Shown here in pieces: positions 57,866 to 64,000 of a DNA stretch of 64,000 bases. A model generated the notes under the pieces. The model did no database searches. It saw only the letters and a program-made list of their open reading frames with translations, and was not told where the DNA came from. Each line of letters starts with the position of its first letter. Position 1 is the stretch's first letter. The stretch is taken from NCBI RefSeq assembly GCF_004104355.1, contig NZ_RJLM01000010.1:1-64000 (forward strand), written 5' to 3'. This DNA comes from Photobacterium chitinilyticum. Its GTDB lineage: Bacteria > Pseudomonadota > Gammaproteobacteria > Enterobacterales > Vibrionaceae. Both the position numbers and the translations under genes were made by a program.

Positions 57866-57892
57866 AAAACGCAGCCTTCTGGCTGCGTTTTT
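57865..57892 (+). terminator. Terminator shared by sspB and dolP
   Basis: The 12-bp stem AAAAACGCAGCC/GGCTGCGTTTTT has a TTCT loop and flanking A and T runs, so it serves both strands. It overlaps the last base of the sspB stop. Confidence 0.93.
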
Positions 57893-57923
57893 CTTTAATC
57901 GCTAAGTATAATCTGCAACATGC

Positions 57924-58460
57924 TTAATTCGGATATTCAAACACCTTGACGACCTTTTTCACGCCAGATACGTTGCGGGCGATCTCTGCGGCTATATTGC
58001 CTTGCTCGCGGTTCACATAGCCGAGCAGGTAGACTTCCTGTCCTTCGGTGATCACTTTAATCGATACGTCTTTCAGCTTCTTGCTGCCAATCATCTGTGA
58101 TTTGACCTTGGTGGTGAGCCAACTATCTTTGCTGACCTCGGCCAGTTGAGGGAGCGGACGGATCTGTACCTGATTATAAACAGTATCGACATTCTCCAAA
58201 GACTGAACTTGTTCGGTCAGTTGCTGCTTGGTTGGTTGATCAACAGACTGACCAACGAGCAGTACCTTGCCGTCTATCGCAATTGCATTGATCCGGGCTT
58301 GCTGCCGGAACGGTGGCTTATTGGCCAATCCGCCGATTTCCATTTCGATCTGCTGATCGAACCACTGCTGCTTGGTTGAGCGGGGATCGGCCGTTGTGAG
58401 ACCGGAACAGCCCTGAATAGCAAATAAAACAGTAATTAGCAGGGCTCGGTACATTTTCAT
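57924..58460 (-). CDS. dolP: Division and outer membrane lipoprotein DolP (YraP)
   Basis: A 178-residue outer membrane lipoprotein with the lipobox IQGC at Cys18 and two BON domains (about 50-110 and 115-175) ending GVKKVVKVFEYPN. E. coli DolP binds anionic lipid at the division site and supports the BAM complex. It is the last gene of the lpoA-yraN-diaA-dolP unit, 3 bp after diaA. Confidence 0.94.
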   Translation of the reverse strand: MKMYRALLITVLFAIQGCSGLTTADPRSTKQQWFDQQIEMEIGGLANKPPFRQQARINAIAIDGKVLLVGQSVDQPTKQQLTEQVQSLENVDTVYNQVQIRPLPQLAEVSKDSWLTTKVKSQMIGSKKLKDVSIKVITEGQEVYLLGYVNREQGNIAAEIARNVSGVKKVVKVFEYPN

Positions 58461-58463
58461 TGA

Positions 58464-59057
<594 letters not shown>

Positions 59058-59432
59058 TTAACCTTCAACTAGGGTGTTGGTAAACCACTCAATCTGGTGA
59101 TCGGGGCCTTGGATTGCCACGACATCAAACCTAAACTCAGTGTGTTCGGCTGAAAAGCCGTTTTTCTGTAGCCAAAACAATGCTGCCCGTTTTAGCTTTT
59201 GCTGTTTACGCCAGTTTACCGCTTCTGCGGCTGAACCGTAATGTGCATTTTTGCGGAATTTAACCTCGACAAAGACCCAGCAGGTCTTGTCGCGCATAAT
59301 GATATCAATTTCACCGCTTCGACACTGGAAATTTCGGCAAACGGGCTTGAGCCCGTGGCGAAGCAAAAACTGCTCCGCCATGGCTTCATAAACCTGTCCT
59401 TGCTTACGCTTATTGAACGGGCTCAATGCCAT
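59058..59432 (-). CDS. yraN: UPF0102 protein YraN, predicted endonuclease-like
   Basis: A 124-residue UPF0102 protein with a restriction-endonuclease-like fold. The conserved pattern GEIDIIMRDKTCWVFVEVKFR holds the D-x(n)-ExK metal site (Asp, Glu and Lys visible). The biological role is unknown. It overlaps the lpoA 3' end by 23 bp. Confidence 0.9.
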   Translation of the reverse strand: MALSPFNKRKQGQVYEAMAEQFLLRHGLKPVCRNFQCRSGEIDIIMRDKTCWVFVEVKFRKNAHYGSAAEAVNWRKQQKLKRAALFWLQKNGFSAEHTEFRFDVVAIQGPDHQIEWFTNTLVEG

Positions 59433-61248
59433 TTCCCGAGAAAATAGCCCAGCTGATCTGACGCTGGATCACACATTGGTCATTAATACTCAGTTGGCCG
59501 GTTTTTCCTGGTGTCGTGTAATTATCGACGACACGCATCTGCGGTAGCTCGGCGATCATCTTATAGGCATCCATCCCGAAGGCGTGCAAGCGGACATCGG
59601 TATTCTTGGCATTTGGCCACAGTTCGTTATAGCGAGCCATAAAGTTCTGGTTTGCATCGACCAGCAGCGGTATATCGCTAAATTCAATCCCTTTCAGCTC
59701 GCTTGTGTCTTCTTTGCTATCAGGGTAACTGCGTGAACTGGCGTACAGCTTAGGTGGCTCAATGTCAGGGTTGATCGCTACTTCTATAAACGGTTTGAGC
59801 AGGGTCAGTTCATTTTTGTTGGCGACTAGGTAGACCGCATCGGTGTCTCGGCGGCTGCGCGGCTGCGACTCAAGTTCTAAGCCCAGTACTTGTTGCATTT
59901 GGTTAACTCTTGCCTGGCTTTCAGTCAGGCCGAACACTGTCGCGATTTGCTGCTGGATTTGTTTGCGCGAACTGAAAGAGCTGATTGCCGGTGACTTGCC
60001 GGTCAGTTGCTGCCATTGATCGATAAAGGCATTGCTTACACGTTCACCAAAACTGTTACCCGGAGCGAGTACCATCGGATACTCATGGCCTTTTGCAAAT
60101 AGGTGCTGGGCGGCTTGCTCGGCTTCCTGTTCTGGCGAGAGCGAGAAATAGCAGGCATTCGACTGGGTCATGTTTAGCTGCTCTGGCTCATTTAAAGCAA
60201 GCATCGTGATGTCGGTGCTGTTGCCGCGTTGGAAGTCGGTGATTTTTTCTTTGCGCAGCGGACCAATAACCAGCTCGATTCCATCTTGCTTCAGTTTGCT
60301 GAGGATAGCGCTGACAGGCTCTGCTTCGGTATCGTAAATCGCGAGCTCTGTATCGGCCTCGCGGCCGGTATCGTCGAGCATGGCGTTTATAAAGCCGTCT
60401 CTGACTGCTTTTCCGGAGTTCTCATAGCGTCCGGTCAGCGGAAGCAGGAGTGCCACATTGTTTAGCTGGGTGATTTCAAGCGACATGATCGCCTGCAGTT
60501 CTGCCGGCAGGAACTGGTTGGCCGGGTGATACTGATTTTTGGCTAGCCATTCCTCAACCGTCGCCTTGAGCTTTGCTGGTCGCTGCGAATAGGTATTTTT
60601 CAGAATATTCAACTGGATCCAGCCGCGTAGGACTGTTTCGTCTTCGTTGAGCTTTGTCGCTTGTAGCTGGTTGTTATTGTAGTGAGAAAGATCTCGCCAC
60701 AGGTTTTGCCAGTTTGCCGCTTTCTGCTCTGTTTTCAGGTACTGGTCCAGAGCCGTTCGCTCACGAGCAGCCTTGAATGATTGGTTGGTTTGGCCAAGCA
60801 GCTCAGCTCGAAGCATATGGAAACGTAGGTATTGGCTATCAGCCAGTGTCCACCACGGCTGGAAATTCAACGTGTCCAGGGCTGACTGGGGCTGGCCTTG
60901 CTGATAGCGCAGGGTTGCGCGGGCCAGTTGCCATTCAGCCATTTGTAGCGGGCTCAATGACAATCGTCCCAGCCGATTTGCCTGTTGTTCGGCTTGAGAC
61001 CAGCTTCCTTCTTTTATCAGCGCCTTGAGGGCCAGAATGTGCCAGTCGATGCTTTCTGTGCCTTCATTCGACTCGGCTTTGATCAGATAATTTGCTGCAC
61101 TGTCGGTAACGGCAGCGGTAATATCGGCGGTCACGGCCTGTTGTTGAGTTGGCGTCGAGCAGCCAGCCAAGATCACGGCGAGGGCTACAGGCGCTAATAG
61201 TCGTGATACACTTTTACGCTTATGGGTAAAATTGAGCATTGAATTCAT
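59410..61248 (-). CDS. lpoA: Penicillin-binding protein activator LpoA
   Basis: An outer membrane lipoprotein that activates PBP1a. The 612-residue protein has a signal with lipobox LAGC near residue 30, a TPR-like N-terminal domain (about 40-260) and a periplasmic-binding-protein-like C-terminal domain (about 270-600). Met4 may be the true start. It heads the minus-strand unit and is divergent from rsmI by 52 bp. Confidence 0.94.
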   Translation of the reverse strand: MNSMLNFTHKRKSVSRLLAPVALAVILAGCSTPTQQQAVTADITAAVTDSAANYLIKAESNEGTESIDWHILALKALIKEGSWSQAEQQANRLGRLSLSPLQMAEWQLARATLRYQQGQPQSALDTLNFQPWWTLADSQYLRFHMLRAELLGQTNQSFKAARERTALDQYLKTEQKAANWQNLWRDLSHYNNNQLQATKLNEDETVLRGWIQLNILKNTYSQRPAKLKATVEEWLAKNQYHPANQFLPAELQAIMSLEITQLNNVALLLPLTGRYENSGKAVRDGFINAMLDDTGREADTELAIYDTEAEPVSAILSKLKQDGIELVIGPLRKEKITDFQRGNSTDITMLALNEPEQLNMTQSNACYFSLSPEQEAEQAAQHLFAKGHEYPMVLAPGNSFGERVSNAFIDQWQQLTGKSPAISSFSSRKQIQQQIATVFGLTESQARVNQMQQVLGLELESQPRSRRDTDAVYLVANKNELTLLKPFIEVAINPDIEPPKLYASSRSYPDSKEDTSELKGIEFSDIPLLVDANQNFMARYNELWPNAKNTDVRLHAFGMDAYKMIAELPQMRVVDNYTTPGKTGQLSINDQCVIQRQISWAIFSGNGIEPVQ

Positions 61249-61300
61249 TCAACTGTGACAAATTACTCTCTATATTAATTGCAGATGAGATCTTAGACAA

Positions 61301-62161
61301 ATGAGTGAGACCAATTCATGCACGGTAGATGTCGCAACTTTGTACATCGTACCTACACCAATCGGTAATTTAGCGGATATCACGCAGCGTGCATTGGATG
61401 TATTAGCAAATGTGGATTTAATTGCCGCTGAAGATACACGCCATACATCACGCTTGTTGACACATTTCTCTATCTCAACCCGCACCTTTGCACTTCACGA
61501 TCACAATGAGCAGCAAAAAGCCGATTATCTGATCGAAAAGCTACAGGCGGGCACGAGCATCGCACTGGTGTCTGATGCCGGTACACCCCTGATTAGCGAT
61601 CCAGGATACCATTTGGTCAATCGTTGTCGTCAGGCGGGTGTAAAAGTTGTTCCTCTTCCCGGCCCCTGTGCGGTGGTAACGGCACTGAGCGGGGCAGGTC
61701 TGCCGTCTGATCGCTTTAGCTTTGAAGGCTTTTTGCCGCCGAAAAGCAAAGGGCGCCGGGATCGCTTCCAAGATCTGGCAGACGATGAGCGAACGATGAT
61801 TTTCTACGAGTCGCCGCATCGAATTATGGATTCGCTGGCGGATATGCTGGCGGTACTGGGACCGGATCGCCAGGTGGTATTGGCCCGCGAACTGACCAAA
61901 ACCTTTGAAACTATCCATGGTGCGCCACTAGGGGAGCTGATTGATTGGCTGGGTGAAGACAGCAATCGTACCCGTGGTGAGATGGTGTTGCTGGTGGCGG
62001 GCCACCGGGCACAGAAAGATGAGTTGCCGGCAGAGGCGCTGCGTACCGTTACCCTGCTGACCAAGGAGCTGCCACTGAAAAAGGCGGCTGCACTGGCGGC
62101 TGAAATTCACGGCGTGAAGAAGAATGCGCTGTATAAGTGGGGGTTAGAGAACCTCGATTAA
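61301..62161 (+). CDS. rsmI: 16S rRNA 2'-O-methyltransferase RsmI
   Basis: Methylates the 2'-OH of C1402 in 16S rRNA, a site it shares with RsmH. The 286-residue protein starts [28 protein letters not shown], with the SAM-binding motif PIGNLAD, then [23 protein letters not shown] and VPLPGPCA. It uses ATG 61301. A hairpin with GC-rich arms but no T-run follows. Confidence 0.96.
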   Translation: MSETNSCTVDVATLYIVPTPIGNLADITQRALDVLANVDLIAAEDTRHTSRLLTHFSISTRTFALHDHNEQQKADYLIEKLQAGTSIALVSDAGTPLISDPGYHLVNRCRQAGVKVVPLPGPCAVVTALSGAGLPSDRFSFEGFLPPKSKGRRDRFQDLADDERTMIFYESPHRIMDSLADMLAVLGPDRQVVLARELTKTFETIHGAPLGELIDWLGEDSNRTRGEMVLLVAGHRAQKDELPAEALRTVTLLTKELPLKKAAALAAEIHGVKKNALYKWGLENLD

Positions 62162-62185
62162 TTGTTTAGGATCGAGGTTTGAGCT

Positions 62186-62208
62186 CCCTCCCTTTGTGAA
62201 GTGGAGGG
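62186..62208 (+). repeat. GC-rich palindrome after rsmI, REP-like
   Basis: CCCTCCCTT/AAG(T)GGAGGG forms a 9-bp stem with a small loop and one bulged T, followed by TTAGAGTGGGG. Short palindromes of this look are repeated across many gammaproteobacterial chromosomes, but no second copy is visible here. It may instead act as the 3' stem of the rsmI transcript. Confidence 0.4.
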
Positions 62209-62328
62209 TTAGAGTGGGGCTGCTAACTCGAAACTTGAACCTGATGCATTAGCTTTTTTTAGTTCCTCTTGGCCGTTGTTGGATTTTTCACTGGTAACTG
62301 TGACCTGACTCCTATACAATCCGTCGCC

Positions 62329-62716
<388 letters not shown>

Positions 62717-62721
62717 TATAG

Positions 62722-62765
62722 AAGGTGGTGTCATGCTTTGGAAACGAAGCGGACATCACCTTTTA
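62722..62765 (+). terminator. Terminator after rnpB
   Basis: AAGGTGGTGTC pairs with GACATCACCTT (11 bp with one G-T pair) around a 19-base loop that can itself pair GCTT/AAGC. A TTTT run follows. It lies a few bases after the RNase P RNA. Confidence 0.85.
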
Positions 62766-63082
62766 TCGTTTTAGGGCTCAATTTCACAAAATTGAATTAA
62801 TTAGCCCGTATCTGCCTAGTATCAATGTAAAACCTCCACATAGTATTATTATTTCTTTGTCAGAAATCATGCCTCTTGCTTGACAACTTTTTTGTCTCAT
62901 ACGTACACTTTGCGGTGGGATTGTGCGGGAAAAGCCGTTTTTAACGATAAATAAATGTGCTTTATTGCCTAAACCATGATTTGGCAGGTCATTTTCCTTC
63001 TGAATATACATTTTTAGGCCGAGGTGTTGCGGTTATATCTGGACATCCTTGGCTAGCTTTCACTACGGCTGAACTTATTTTT
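62766..63082 (+). promoter_or_regulatory. Gene-free leader of the division cluster, mraZ absent
   Basis: About 320 bases without a supported gene lie between rnpB and rsmH. Near the middle is a good promoter, TTGACA at 62880-62885, an 18-base spacer and TACACT at 62904-62909. Direct repeats GTGGGA (62915-62920) and GCGGGA (62925-62930) follow, with the 10-bp period of MraZ binding boxes. No mraZ gene, usually about 150 codons, fits before rsmH at 63083. A faint reading frame at 63017-63077 is discussed under findings. Confidence 0.6.
62880..62930 (+). promoter_or_regulatory. Promoter with MraZ-box-like repeats upstream of rsmH
   Basis: TTGACA, 18 bases and TACACT form a sigma-70 promoter. 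The transcript would start near 62916, inside the paired GTGGGA/GCGGGA repeats spaced 10 bases apart. In E. coli the MraZ repressor binds such TGGGA-type repeats just after the division-cluster promoter. Only two copies are seen here. Confidence 0.55.
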
Positions 63083-64000
63083 ATGTCTGAACAATTTGAG
63101 CACGTTTCTGTTTTACTCCAAGAGTCTGTCGATGGCCTGGCAATTAAACCTGATGGAATTTATATCGACGGGACTTTTGGTCGTGGTGGGCACAGCCGGT
63201 TGATTTTATCTCAACTTGGTGAAGGTGGCCGTCTTTACGGCATTGACCGCGATCCACAGGCCATTGCCGAAGCGCAAAAGATAGATGATCCGCGTTTCAA
63301 TATCATCCACGGTCCCTTTTCCGGCTTGGCCAAATATATGGAAGAGCGTGACCTGATTGGTCGGGTGGATGGCGTACTGCTGGATCTTGGCGTTTCCTCG
63401 CCGCAGCTGGACGATGCCGAGCGCGGATTCAGCTTTATGCGTGACGGTCCGCTGGATATGCGTATGGATCCGACTTCTGGTCTTTCTGCTGCCGATTGGC
63501 TGGCGGAGGCGGATGCCGACGATATTGCCTGGGTATTGAAAGAGTTTGGTGAAGAGCGTTTTGCCAAGCGTATCGCCCGTGGCATCGTCGCCCATCGTGA
63601 GAACCCTGAGAAAGAGCCGTTGACACGCACCACCCAGCTAGCAGGCTTGATTGCCGAGGTCTCGCCATTTAGAGACAAGCATAAGCATCCGGCGACCCGC
63701 AGTTTCCAGGCTATCCGTATTTATATCAACAGTGAGCTGGATGAGATTGATACGGCATTGCACGGTGCGGTTGACGTTTTGGCTCCAGGCGGTCGCCTAT
63801 CAGTGATCAGCTTCCATTCGCTGGAAGATCGCATGGTGAAGCGCTTTATTCGTAAGCAGAGTAAAGGGCCAGAGGTGCCAGCAGGCCTGCCGCTGACCGA
63901 AGACCAAATCAAGGCGCTGGGAACGGCAGATTTGAAGACGGTAGGTAAGGCTATTAAGCCGTCAAAGTCTGAAATTACTGATAATACGCGTTCGCGTAGT
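63083..64000 (+). CDS. rsmH: 16S rRNA N4-methyltransferase RsmH (MraW), 3' end outside window
   Basis: Methylates N4 of C1402 in 16S rRNA, the same nucleotide modified by RsmI. ATG 63083 begins [19 protein letters not shown], and 306 codons are seen before the right edge, nearly the full family length of about 313. The SAM-binding motif [16 protein letters not shown] and [23 protein letters not shown] are intact, as is [15 protein letters not shown]. It is normally the second gene of the division and cell wall cluster, after mraZ. Confidence 0.97.
   Translation, partial: MSEQFEHVSVLLQESVDGLAIKPDGIYIDGTFGRGGHSRLILSQLGEGGRLYGIDRDPQAIAEAQKIDDPRFNIIHGPFSGLAKYMEERDLIGRVDGVLLDLGVSSPQLDDAERGFSFMRDGPLDMRMDPTSGLSAADWLAEADADDIAWVLKEFGEERFAKRIARGIVAHRENPEKEPLTRTTQLAGLIAEVSPFRDKHKHPATRSFQAIRIYINSELDEIDTALHGAVDVLAPGGRLSVISFHSLEDRMVKRFIRKQSKGPEVPAGLPLTEDQIKALGTADLKTVGKAIKPSKSEITDNTRSRS

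Noticed and set aside
62784-63011. A 75-codon minus-strand frame upstream of rsmH
   Set aside because: It covers the likely division-cluster promoter, lacks a ribosome binding site and resembles no known protein.

Overview
The window is a chromosomal segment of a gammaproteobacterium of the family Vibrionaceae. The evidence is gene content and order: a complete MSHA type IV pilus locus lies between csrD and mreB. It is followed by mreBCD-maf-rng-yhdP-tldD, the rpoN/lpt/kds/mla/murA cluster, degS-degQ, rplM-rpsI, petABC, sspAB, lpoA-yraN-diaA-dolP, rsmI, rnpB and the start of the division/cell wall cluster. Base composition looks close to even. A Photobacterium-, Grimontia- or Enterovibrio-like genus fits as well as Vibrio, and I cannot choose between them from the sequence alone.

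Layout. 1-150: the end of an IS200/IS605-type insertion sequence (last 26 residues of a transposase and two hairpins). 181-1062: a LysR-type regulator on the minus strand. 1327-3294: csrD. 3424-20358: the MSHA pilus locus, mshI-J-K-L-M-N-E-G-F-B-A-C-D-O-P-Q, with an internal terminator after the major pilin gene mshA. 20476-25044: mreBCD (cell shape), maf and rng. 25066-33486: yhdP, a nitrilase-family amidase, tldD, darP (minus) and pmbA. 33552-42955 (minus strand): mgtE, then ptsO-rapZ-ptsN-hpf-rpoN-lptB-lptA-lptC-kdsC-kdsD-yrbG. 43357-48022 (plus): mlaFEDCB, ibaG, murA. 48101-51256 (minus): degS, degQ, zapG. 51497-57865 (plus): zapE, rplM-rpsI, petABC, sspAB. 57924-61248 (minus): dolP, diaA, yraN, lpoA. 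61301-64000 (plus): rsmI, the RNase P RNA gene rnpB, and rsmH running off the right edge.

Most of the window serves the cell envelope. It covers pilus assembly (msh), cell shape (mre), LPS precursor synthesis and export (kdsD, kdsC, lptA-C), outer membrane lipid asymmetry (mla), peptidoglycan synthesis (murA, lpoA), envelope proteolysis (degS, degQ) and division (zapE, zapG, rsmH). Global regulators are interleaved: CsrD, sigma-54, the nitrogen PTS, RapZ and SspA/SspB. Transcription units are well marked by strong intrinsic terminators, several of them shared by convergent genes.

I found no CRISPR array, prophage, defence island or obviously new multi-gene system. The points most worth a second look are the right edge, where mraZ is missing from its usual place upstream of rsmH although a promoter with a MraZ-box-like repeat remains; the insertion-sequence end and LysR gene at the left flank of csrD; poly-G tracts within mshQ; and several structured intergenic RNAs (mshA-mshC, lptB-rpoN, the rplM leader).
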